A DNA stretch of 35,344 nt from Thermodiscus sp. Its GTDB lineage: Archaea > Thermoproteota > Thermoprotei_A > Sulfolobales > Acidilobaceae. Shown here in pieces: positions 8,815-16,907 of this stretch; within the stretch, counting starts at the first letter, position 1; every line of letters starts with the position of its first letter. The position numbers and the translations under genes are program-made. The notes beneath the pieces were generated by a model, which had not been told where the DNA came from, ran no database searches, and saw only the letters and a list, made by a program, of their open reading frames with translations. The stretch covers positions 1 through 35,344 of the forward strand of contig WAKH01000014.1 in assembly GCA_015523485.1 (NCBI GenBank), read 5' to 3'.

Positions 8815-9612
8815 GTGATGATGGCTAGATTGGCGGAATACAATGAAGAGAGACGCCCGTCTGACCCCAATATTCTAATCATAGGCGGTTCCCGAGGAAT
8901 AGGAGCGGAAACCGCCAGACTCTTCTCCTGCAAAGGATACAACGTAGCAATAACCTACAATAAATCACGCGAGAAGGCCAGAAGCGTTCTAGAAGACGTA
9001 AAGGCCTGTAATCCTAAGGGCAACCATAAACTATACAAGCTAGACGTGAGGAGCTACGAGCAAGTGAGACACCTAGCAAACCAGATCGAAAAAGACTACC
9101 CATACATAAACGTCCTAGTATACGCGGCAGGAATACTACAGTATGGAGACATAGAACAACTAACACCACAAGAATGGCACAACGTGATAGAAACCAACCT
9201 AACAGGAGCATACTACACCACAAAAGAACTACTACCACTACTAAAGAAAGCGCCATGGGCCTCCATAATATACATAGCAAGCATAGCAGGAGAAACAGGA
9301 AACATAGTAGCAGGAGCAGCATACTCAGCCAGTAAAGCCGGACTCATAGGATTAACCAAGAGACTAGCAGTAGAACTAGCTAAGTACAAGATAAGGGTAA
9401 ACGCGGTAGCACCGAGCTTCGTAGAAACAGACATGACCAGGCAATTCCTAGACACGGAAGAGAAACGAGAACGAGTTCGAAAACTACATCCCCTAGAAAT
9501 AATACTCCAACCAAGAGACATAGCCAACGCAATATACTTCCTAGCAGACCCCCAACACTCCAGGGGCATAACAGGACACATACTATCAATAAACGCCGGG
9601 AGAAGAACCTAG
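8815..9612 (+). CDS. SDR-family oxidoreductase (3-oxoacyl-reductase-like)
   Basis: GGSRGIGAETA, NVLVYAAG, YSASKAGL, INAGRR motifs. Confidence 0.9.
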   Translation: MMMARLAEYNEERRPSDPNILIIGGSRGIGAETARLFSCKGYNVAITYNKSREKARSVLEDVKACNPKGNHKLYKLDVRSYEQVRHLANQIEKDYPYINVLVYAAGILQYGDIEQLTPQEWHNVIETNLTGAYYTTKELLPLLKKAPWASIIYIASIAGETGNIVAGAAYSASKAGLIGLTKRLAVELAKYKIRVNAVAPSFVETDMTRQFLDTEEKRERVRKLHPLEIILQPRDIANAIYFLADPQHSRGITGHILSINAGRRT

Positions 9613-9665
9613 AATCAACAGGTAAATCCTAAAAACCCAAACGTATCAATAACCAATAACAGGGA

Positions 9666-9761
9666 GCCGCCGTAGCTCAGCGGGCAGACCCCCTGCGCGG
9701 GGCCCAAAGCGCTGGCCTTGTAAGCCAGTGGTCGCGGGTTCGAATCCCGCCGGCGGCTCCA
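9666..9761 (+). tRNA. tRNA-Thr(UGU), CCA encoded, with a 20-nt non-canonical intron in the D-stem (9688-9707)
   Basis: GCCGCCG...CGGCGGC acceptor, CTGGC-CTTGTAA-GCCAG anticodon arm, GCGGG-TTCGAAT-CCCGC T-arm. Removing ACCCCCTGCGCGGGGCCCAA restores D-stem GCTC/GAGC. Confidence 0.92.
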
Positions 9762-10055
9762 CTCAAATAACGTCTATATTAGCCTTTCCCTTTTCTGATT
9801 TGGTATGAAAGGGCAGACTACCAGCAGAATGTAATATCTATCGCCGGGTCATGTGGACACATTGCTTTGAGAGGGTTTTCAGCTTTCGAGTATGGTCTTA
9901 GCGTGCCTAATTTCCTGAGAGTTCACTTGCTCTGCCTTCTCTAACATGTCACCCTTGGTTACTCCTGCCTCTATTTTGCCTGTTAGTCATTGTTTCCTAT
10001 AATTGGTCAGATAAGTTTATTTGTCTGTCTGATAACAAAAACTGTCTGAGGATGA

Positions 10056-10304
10056 TTGGTATTGCTTAGGATTCGCGTGGGTAAACGTGGTGTGATAGTG
10101 ATACCTAAGGAGGTCCGGGAGAGGCTGGGCATAGAGGAGGGTATGGTTCTGGAATTAAGTGTGGAGGAAGGCAAGATAGTTCTTAGAACTCGCGATTTGT
10201 GGAGTGAACTCCGCGAGCGTGGGAGGAAACTAAAAGTTAACATAGAAGAGGCTGAGAGGGAGCTAGACGAGGATGAAGAATCATGGTTAAAGAGAGCAGA
10301 ATAA
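10056..10304 (+). CDS. AbrB/MazE-type antitoxin (VapB-like)
   Basis: LLRIRVGKRGVIVIPKEVRERLGIEEGMVLELSVEEGKIVL swapped-hairpin signature; overlaps the PIN gene. Confidence 0.85.
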   Translation: MVLLRIRVGKRGVIVIPKEVRERLGIEEGMVLELSVEEGKIVLRTRDLWSELRERGRKLKVNIEEAERELDEDEESWLKRAE

Positions 10305-10735
10305 TAGTGGACACATACGCCATAATCGCCGACTTAACAGGTCAAGCATCCGAATCAGCGGTTAAAATCCTAGACGACATAAGGCTGGCAAGGATAGAGG
10401 GGATACTGCATTATCTTATCGTCTACGAGCTAGCTTATCACTGGAGGCGAGGGAGACTCCCTTTCCATAGCGAAGAAGAGCTAAGGGAATTCATAGACAC
10501 GTACTTCGTCGTACAACCCCTAAACCCGGCAATAGCGGTGGAGGCTTCAAGGCTAAAAATTGTAGGAGACGAGTTACTGAGAAACTCCAGGAACCCGAGG
10601 CTCAATCGTAGGAGATTATCCGTATCAGACGTGACATCAATAGTGCTCGCACAAATGCTCAAAGCACCAATCTTAACGGGAGACATAGACTTAGCCTACG
10701 TTGCACAGAAGATTGGAATCAAAATAATATGGTAA
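10283..10735 (+). CDS. PIN domain ribonuclease toxin (VapC-like)
   Basis: IIVDTYAIIADLTG, LIVYELAYH, SVSDVTSIVLAQ, ILTGDIDLAYVA motifs; paired with antitoxin. Confidence 0.85.
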   Translation: MVKESRIIVDTYAIIADLTGQASESAVKILDDIRLARIEGILHYLIVYELAYHWRRGRLPFHSEEELREFIDTYFVVQPLNPAIAVEASRLKIVGDELLRNSRNPRLNRRRLSVSDVTSIVLAQMLKAPILTGDIDLAYVAQKIGIKIIW

Positions 10736-10998
10736 CCTGCAAACAACTCCTCCCAACTCGGGGTCCCTCCCTCCACAGCAGACAAAACCGTAGCCTGAAT
10801 CTTAACCGATATGACTTAACTGCCTCTCTTAGCCCGCATGCTACAATCAAAAATATCGTGTTAATAGTAGTTCAATTAATTAAGTATGTCATAATTATCA
10901 ATAGGTATACTCTAAATAGATACCGGGGTAATATGTGAGTGTTAAGTAGTCATGCCTGGCTAATCCCGAGGAAATACTACTACTAGTTTGAGGTGTGA

Positions 10999-11568
10999 GT
11001 GTTGGGGTTAGTGAGACTTATCCTCGGATTCGATAAGAAGGATTACATTGAACTGAAGGATAAGGTGGAGAGCCTAGAAGAGAGGATTGAGAAGCTAGAG
11101 GCACAGAACGAGGATCTAAGAAACGCGCTTACAAAGCTGATGACGGTTATCGAGTATCTTAGAGACGAGCTAGGACAGGCTCATAATGCTATAGCCGCGT
11201 TAGTGGAGGAAGTTGACTTCCTGAGGCAGAAGTTGAAGGAGCTAGAGGCAGAGAAGGAGAGGGAGGCTAGCAAGCATGAGCCAGTTGAAGAGACTCTTGA
11301 ACCTCCGCCTGAGATGCTGGAGCAAGTCGCTAACGAGGCCGAGCAGGCTGTAGAGAGTCACGAGGATAGTGACAGTGAGGTTGAGAAGCTAGTGATTGAG
11401 ACTATTAAGAGTGGTATAACGAGTCCAAGCGATATAATTAATGCCACAGGGTTAAGTAGGCGTAAAGTGTATGCCGTGCTGAGGAAGTTGAGTGACGAGG
11501 GCGTGTTAGAGAAGAAAAGGGAGGGTAGAAAGGTACACTACGTATTAGTCGTACCAATTCAATCATAA
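10999..11568 (+). CDS. Coiled-coil protein with C-terminal winged HTH
   Basis: Long heptads, then GITSPSDIINATGLSRRKVYAVLRKLSDEGVLEKKREGRKVHYVL. Confidence 0.7.
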   Translation: MLGLVRLILGFDKKDYIELKDKVESLEERIEKLEAQNEDLRNALTKLMTVIEYLRDELGQAHNAIAALVEEVDFLRQKLKELEAEKEREASKHEPVEETLEPPPEMLEQVANEAEQAVESHEDSDSEVEKLVIETIKSGITSPSDIINATGLSRRKVYAVLRKLSDEGVLEKKREGRKVHYVLVVPIQS

Positions 11569-11579
11569 AAAATATTTTG

Positions 11580-12005
11580 TTATTTTAGCTGGTTTAGGCA
11601 GGCTCCAAGGTTCTTCGCAATAGCTATCAGGTATCCTATACCCTTCTGGACATCGGGGTCCCTTAGAGCTGACATTAGTCCCATCATTCCCTTAGGCTGG
11701 ACCTCTCCAGGCTTTGTGGCCGCTAGACTGTTGAATAGACAGTATGATGCATCCTCGGTGTTCATCTTTAGGCTTATGGCCTTCTCGCCATCCAGCCTCC
11801 TTGCAGCCTCTAGTATGGCGCCGAGCAGTAGTCCTAACCTGAATGTGCTGAGGTCTGACTGCATACCCTCCATTATTGACTCAGTGCTTGATAGTAGTTC
11901 CTTCAACATTCCCAGTAGGCCGCTCCTCTTGAGCTCCAAGGCGACCTCAAGGAGGTCCTTTAGAGCCTGAACCTCTACCTCGTTAAACTCTAATCCACTA
12001 CTCAT
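11580..12005 (-). CDS. DUF1641-family protein
   Basis: MGLMSALRDPDVQKGIGYLIAIAKNLGA motif; directly downstream of SQR-like gene. Confidence 0.75.
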   Translation of the reverse strand: MSSGLEFNEVEVQALKDLLEVALELKRSGLLGMLKELLSSTESIMEGMQSDLSTFRLGLLLGAILEAARRLDGEKAISLKMNTEDASYCLFNSLAATKPGEVQPKGMMGLMSALRDPDVQKGIGYLIAIAKNLGACLNQLK

Positions 12006-12019
12006 CTACCAGTCACCTC

Positions 12020-13255
12020 CTATATCCTGAGCTTATCAAGCCAGCCCTGATAGAAGCTCCTCTTGACGAACTTCATAGCGAAGCTCTCCATTACATTGTA
12101 GCACTTCTGCCAGGTGTACATTTGACCGTTGAACTCTACTTCACACACTCCTAGGAAGCCCTTGTCCCCACTATATGCTACACAAGCTACTGGTGTGAAC
12201 TCGTGTACCTCGCCTACACCATATAGCTCTTCTAGTAGGATGTTAACCGCCTTTGATGTAGCCGCGTGTACGAATACACCAGCGGTGCCTAGGCCCACTG
12301 GTGGCATTGAGTGCTCTCCCGTCGAGAATATGTCATCGTATTCTGGGTGTCTGAAGTCGCGTGGCCTCGCTTTTACGAATCTCTTATCATGCTCGAATAG
12401 GAATACGGGGTCCTCTAGTACCTTCGGTGGCCTTGGCGGTGGGACCTTTACTAGGAGGTCGTAGGGTTCCTCGTAATTCCTTGTCACCACGACCTTCTTC
12501 TCCTTGTCTATCCTCTCTAGACCATCGTGTAGCTTGACTTCAATGTTAAACTTGGCCATATACTTGCCCCATAGTTTCCTTATGTCGGGGCCTAGGCCCC
12601 AGGTTATGTCCATGCCGTTGGGCATCTTGGGGCTTAGTAGCGTTATCTTTGCATCGATACCGAGTACTTTTAGCTTGTATCCTAGGACTGTCGCGAACTC
12701 GATAGGGTATATACCACATCTAAACGGGACCTCGGGAACCAGTATTGTGACTTTCCCGCCTTTGAAGGCCATTAGAGCCTTATGGAATTCCTGTGCAGCG
12801 TCAGGGTCGTAGTTGTGGTAACCCTCATCAGCTAGGCCGGGGTATGCTTCCCAACCGTTTCTCAAGCCTAGGGTTAGGAACAGGTAGTCGTACTCGACCT
12901 TGCTTCCATCTGCTAGCTCAACGTTTCTCTCATCTGGGTTAACCTTGGTTGCCTCGTTGACGATTACCTTAACTCCATACTTCTCTAGGTTCTTGATTGG
13001 AGCCCTAGTCTTCTCTATAGGTAAGCCTTCTATTGCAACATCCATCCAGAGTGGGGGCATGTAGTGCCATTCGTCCTTGTTGATGACGGTTATTTCAAGG
13101 TCTAGTCCGTGTTTCTTCTTTGCCTCGGCTAGGGTCAAAGCACCGATTACTCCGCCGGTACCCCCGCCGAGGAATACTATCCTTTTCGTCACGGCTGTCA
13201 CCTTTTTATTCATGTATTCGTTTAATTGCATGTCGAGGTATCTATATAAGTACAA
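12020..13255 (-). CDS. FAD-dependent sulfide:quinone oxidoreductase-type protein (real start likely nearer 13214)
   Basis: RIVFLGGGTGGVIGALTLAE, YLFLTLGLRNGWEAYPGL, DIFSTGEHSMPPVGLGTAGVFVHAATSKAV. Confidence 0.8.
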   Translation of the reverse strand: MYLYRYLDMQLNEYMNKKVTAVTKRIVFLGGGTGGVIGALTLAEAKKKHGLDLEITVINKDEWHYMPPLWMDVAIEGLPIEKTRAPIKNLEKYGVKVIVNEATKVNPDERNVELADGSKVEYDYLFLTLGLRNGWEAYPGLADEGYHNYDPDAAQEFHKALMAFKGGKVTILVPEVPFRCGIYPIEFATVLGYKLKVLGIDAKITLLSPKMPNGMDITWGLGPDIRKLWGKYMAKFNIEVKLHDGLERIDKEKKVVVTRNYEEPYDLLVKVPPPRPPKVLEDPVFLFEHDKRFVKARPRDFRHPEYDDIFSTGEHSMPPVGLGTAGVFVHAATSKAVNILLEELYGVGEVHEFTPVACVAYSGDKGFLGVCEVEFNGQMYTWQKCYNVMESFAMKFVKRSFYQGWLDKLRI

Positions 13256-13371
13256 TTGTGGTGTAAGTACAATTCTATGGGAAGGTTATTAAGCGAGGTA
13301 TATACAATATATTTTCCATTATTGTCGTTGTTTAATAAATATAGAAGGTGTTTGTACGGGACCTGGGAGAG

Positions 13372-13486
13372 TGGTGCCGCCGCCGGGATTTGAACCCGGG
13401 ACCTCCGGATCTCCCAGGTCCCCGCGACTTCGGCAGGGACTACGCCGTATGAGTCCGGCGCTCTGCCAAGGCTGAGCTACGGCGGC
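13372..13486 (-). tRNA. tRNA-Met(CAU) with a 37-nt canonical 37/38 intron (13411-13447), CCA encoded
   Basis: Reverse strand GCCGCCGTAGCTCAGCCTTGGCAGAGCGCCGGACTCATA[intron]ATCCGGAGGTCCCGGGTTCAAATCCCGGCGGCGGCACCA; BHB with CTCA/TGGG helix and bulges TA|C and AG|A. Confidence 0.92.
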
Positions 13487-13505
13487 ATCCGTGTCTCATT
13501 GAGGT

Positions 13506-13727
13506 CTAATGGTTAGGGTTTTTGTGTGTTGCCTTGCCGTTGAGCACCTCTTCCACGACTTTTTCGAGGGCATAGCGTATCAACTCGCTTCTTGAGAGAC
13601 CCAGCTTTAAGGCAGCCCTATCAACCTCTTCTAGCTTTGAGGGTTCTATCTTGAAGGTTACTACCCGAAGCCTCTCCCTGTAGTCGTAGCCGCCGTATTC
13701 TATGATAATTGGAATCGATGCTGCCAT
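13506..13727 (-). CDS. Ribbon-helix-helix (CopG-like) protein
   Basis: RVVTFKIEPSKLEEVDRAALKLGLSRSELIRYALEKVVEEVL. Confidence 0.75.
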   Translation of the reverse strand: MAASIPIIIEYGGYDYRERLRVVTFKIEPSKLEEVDRAALKLGLSRSELIRYALEKVVEEVLNGKATHKNPNH

Positions 13728-13908
13728 TGTACTCCCCAGAGTAGGTATTACGTTTTGAGGATATCATTAGGAGTATGGGTAACAGGTATTCTATGGGGGG
13801 AGGGGTCACCGGATGTAATACTATTAGGCGGAAGACCTGGACAGAATACATACAGTTAGCCGATGTTGCATTAAGATATGAATTATAAAGTGATGGATTA
13901 CCTTCAAT

Positions 13909-14697
13909 CTAACCACTATTATAGTTTATGAGTGTATATGAGACCCGATACTCCTTCCCAGGCACTGTTATCGTAATACTCCACGCCGGTATCAACGCAT
14001 TGCCATTATAGTCAACTATCACCAGAGAGTAGATCAGGCGGGCCCACGGCGTAGGGGGACTTATAACCTTAGGAACCAGAGTCACAGTCGCTCCGCTCAG
14101 CGTTTCACCCATTAGCTTCACGTCTCCCGCTCCAACCCTCACATCGACGAGAGGGCTCAACTCTCCCGTCCTAGTTATCGACGCCATAGTACCCCAGTCT
14201 AACTGTACTCTATCCGCGAGGAACTTGTGGAGGTATACCGGTCCAACGCCAGGGAAGGGTTTGAACTCGTCAACAGTATTGTTCTGCTGGTTATAGGAGT
14301 ATGCTAGGCTCGTTAGGAAGTAATCCTCGATCAGCACGACATCGGCCCCAGCATATTCTCTCACTGTACCATTAGCGTACTCGATCTTCCCATAGGAGAG
14401 GCCTGTTCCAGAGTAGCTGTAGTAGAACGTATAGTTTAGTTGGTTGTTCACGTATAATTCTGCCTTGCCAGACTTGTTGGAGGGATAGTTCCAGAGCTTA
14501 ACCAGGTATACGTTCCCGTCTTGATCAGTGGCATTATACTCTAGGTAAGTTACATGTGATAGCACGTCTTCGAGGTTACCCGTGTTCGCCGCGACCCTGA
14601 AGGGTTGGAGATATGAGTAGTAGACTGCGACTCCAATGGCTGCGGAGATAATCATTACTGCGAATGAAATTATTATCATCAATTTTATCTTGTTCAA
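13909..14697 (-). CDS. Membrane-anchored extracytoplasmic protein, unknown function
   Basis: N-terminal TM (KLMIIISFAVMIISAAIGVAVYYSY), then a beta-rich, N-glycosylation-sequon-containing exodomain. Confidence 0.65.
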   Translation of the reverse strand: MNKIKLMIIISFAVMIISAAIGVAVYYSYLQPFRVAANTGNLEDVLSHVTYLEYNATDQDGNVYLVKLWNYPSNKSGKAELYVNNQLNYTFYYSYSGTGLSYGKIEYANGTVREYAGADVVLIEDYFLTSLAYSYNQQNNTVDEFKPFPGVGPVYLHKFLADRVQLDWGTMASITRTGELSPLVDVRVGAGDVKLMGETLSGATVTLVPKVISPPTPWARLIYSLVIVDYNGNALIPAWSITITVPGKEYRVSYTLINYNSG

Positions 14698-14843
14698 CGC
14701 TACCCCCCGTCACCATTGAAAATAGGCATACCTTGTTTCCAGCTAATAAGTATAGGTCTCGTAACAGGACCAGTAACGCCTGCATAGCAGGGTTGAGAAT
14801 AGTAGTCTTTTAAAAGCTCTATGAATCCAGTTGGTGTAGTTGG

Positions 14844-15119
14844 GTGGATAATAGAGTGACGATAGGCCTGATAAAGGGGACCAACGCGCATGGCCACATG
14901 GGATGGGTACTAGTCAGGTGCAGAGTCTGTGGTAGGTACCTCAGCCTAACCGGCCAGCAGCCGGGAGCAGCAAGGAAAGTAGAAGTAGTATATGCATGCC
15001 CCAAGTGTGCCAAGGACTACAACGCATACTTCTGCCATGCCGACGCGAGGAAGTTCAACTATCGCTGCCCATTCTGCGGTAGGCAACTAGTCGTCGTATC
15101 CCCTCTACAGCAAGAATAG
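14844..15119 (+). CDS. Double zinc-ribbon protein
   Basis: CRVCGRYL...CPKCAKDYNAYFCHADARKFNYRCPFCGRQL. Confidence 0.65.
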   Translation: MDNRVTIGLIKGTNAHGHMGWVLVRCRVCGRYLSLTGQQPGAARKVEVVYACPKCAKDYNAYFCHADARKFNYRCPFCGRQLVVVSPLQQE

Positions 15120-15229
15120 GGGGGTCCCATATACCCGGATACCTCCTAGAGCAAGAAACTTTCGATGAACACTATAGAGTCCTCAAAATAGAGTATTCTG
15201 GAAAGAGGCTCTATAGTATCGACGTATAT

Positions 15230-15463
15230 TTGCTCCTCGACAAACAAGTAGAGTGCGACGACAAGCTAGAAGATGAAAAAGTAACCCTCTGCTACAAGAA
15301 GATAACCAAAGACTGCGAGGCTGTCATCGTAATCTCAGGTGAGAGACGGGAGCTCGTAAACCTACGCCTAATCACCACGACCGGGGAAGATCCAGCAGGA
15401 GGGTCCCTCGCAAAAGCGAGGGAATACTGCCTAGAGAAGATGGGAGAGTGGCTAAGACAATGA
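15230..15463 (+). CDS. Hypothetical protein; coding-looking frame extends upstream to about 15131 without a standard start
   Basis: Open frame upstream reads IPGYLLEQETFDEHYRVLKIEYSGKRLYSIDVYLLLDKQVE...; no ATG/GTG/TTG before TTG 15230. Confidence 0.5.
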   Translation: MLLDKQVECDDKLEDEKVTLCYKKITKDCEAVIVISGERRELVNLRLITTTGEDPAGGSLAKAREYCLEKMGEWLRQ

Positions 15464-16164
15464 AGAGGCTCTGCGGCCTAATATCAGGCGGCAAAGACAG
15501 CAACTACTCATTCTATCACGCACTAAAGAACGGATACACGCCTGTATGCATTCTATCACTTAAACCAAGGAGAAGCGATAGCTGGATGTTCCACGTACCA
15601 TACGTCTCCCTAGTCAAGTACCAGGCTATCGCTATGGGCCTCCAAGATATTTACCATGAATATGAGGTCAGCGGTGCAAAAGAACAGGAAGTAGAAGAAC
15701 TCGAGGAGATACTCGAAGAGCTCAAGGCAAGGATAGGATTTGATGCAATAAGTGTTGGCGCATTAGCCAGCAGGTATCAGTATGAGAGGATAGCTAGGAT
15801 AGCAAAGAAGCTCGGGGTAGAAGTATATGCTCCTCAATGGCTGAGGGACCCCGTCGAATACATGAGACTCCTAGTCAGGGAGGGATTCCAATTCATAATA
15901 ACAAGGATAGCAGTCTACGGTCTTCCGCCAAGATTTCTTGGAAAACCCTTAACCAGCGAAGACGTCGAAGAGATAATAAGACTCTCCAAGAAATACGGCT
16001 TCCACCCAGCATTTGAGGGAGGAGAAGCCGAGACATTTCTAGTAGACGCACCCCACTTCAAGAAGAGAATCGTGGTGGAGGGGGACCCGGTTCAGGAGGG
16101 TCCCTTCGAGTGGGAATATAAGATACGGGAAGTAAAGCTCGTCGATAAACACCTAGAGGCTTAG
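15448..16164 (+). CDS. dph6: Diphthine--ammonia ligase-like ATP-PPase
   Basis: LISGGKDSNYSFYHAL, ISVGALASRYQYERIARIAKKLGVEVYAPQW, FEGGEAETFLVDAP. Confidence 0.88.
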   Translation: MAKTMKRLCGLISGGKDSNYSFYHALKNGYTPVCILSLKPRRSDSWMFHVPYVSLVKYQAIAMGLQDIYHEYEVSGAKEQEVEELEEILEELKARIGFDAISVGALASRYQYERIARIAKKLGVEVYAPQWLRDPVEYMRLLVREGFQFIITRIAVYGLPPRFLGKPLTSEDVEEIIRLSKKYGFHPAFEGGEAETFLVDAPHFKKRIVVEGDPVQEGPFEWEYKIREVKLVDKHLEA

Positions 16165-16169
16165 AAAAG

Positions 16170-16907
16170 CTAACCGTATAGGAGTCGAATAGAGTTCCTC
16201 GCGGCGGTTTCCCTCACGACCTCTACACTTGTCTGCTTGAGGCCAGCTACGGTAGAGATAGACTTCGGTATAAGGCCGGGGTTCAGCTCCATTCCTCGAT
16301 AAACGTATGGACCATCGCTCTCGAACACAATGTATTCTAGGGGCGTGTACTCAGCCACCTTCACGTGTTTTTCCTGGATCATGATTGCTGGGTTTATCGA
16401 GATATAGTATCCCTTGGATACTATCTCGTCGATTAGGTTTAAGGGACCCGTGTACCAGTGAAACATCGCCTTTTCGACGCCAGACTCAACTAGTAGGGTC
16501 AGCACGTCCCTCCACGCGTTAGGCGAGTGTATGGTTACGTAGGAGTTAGTCTCTCTTGCGAGATCCAAGAACGTCTTTAGGACCCTGACCTGGGCTGGTA
16601 GAGTTGATCTAGGCACGAACTTCTTATCCAGACCAACCTCTCCGACACAGTTTATATCATAACGGTAGGCTAGTCTAGCCACTTGTTCTGCTTCGGATAA
16701 GCTACCATTATTTCTGAAGTTCCATGGATGGTAGCCGGCGCATGGTATCACGTTGTCATAGCTTTTCGACAGTTCAATGGTCTTCATTAGCGAGTCCAGG
16801 TCGTCGCTAACAGCTACCAGCACAGTGTCGGGCGTGGCAACCGCTTTTTCAGGATCTTTGTACTCGTATAGGTGGATGTGCATGTCATAGTAGCTGGCTT
16901 TAATCAC
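16170..16907 (-). CDS. TatD-like metal-dependent hydrolase
   Basis: YDMHIHLYEY, CAGYHPWN, CVGEVGLDKKF, VTIHSPNAW, FHWYTGPL, VFESDGPYV. Confidence 0.85.
   Translation of the reverse strand: MIKASYYDMHIHLYEYKDPEKAVATPDTVLVAVSDDLDSLMKTIELSKSYDNVIPCAGYHPWNFRNNGSLSEAEQVARLAYRYDINCVGEVGLDKKFVPRSTLPAQVRVLKTFLDLARETNSYVTIHSPNAWRDVLTLLVESGVEKAMFHWYTGPLNLIDEIVSKGYYISINPAIMIQEKHVKVAEYTPLEYIVFESDGPYVYRGMELNPGLIPKSISTVAGLKQTSVEVVRETAARNSIRLLYG

Noticed and set aside
9014-9589. Several antisense ORFs opposite the SDR gene
   Set aside because: Low-complexity Leu/Ser/Val-rich translations, mirror of the codon bias of a strongly supported SDR gene.
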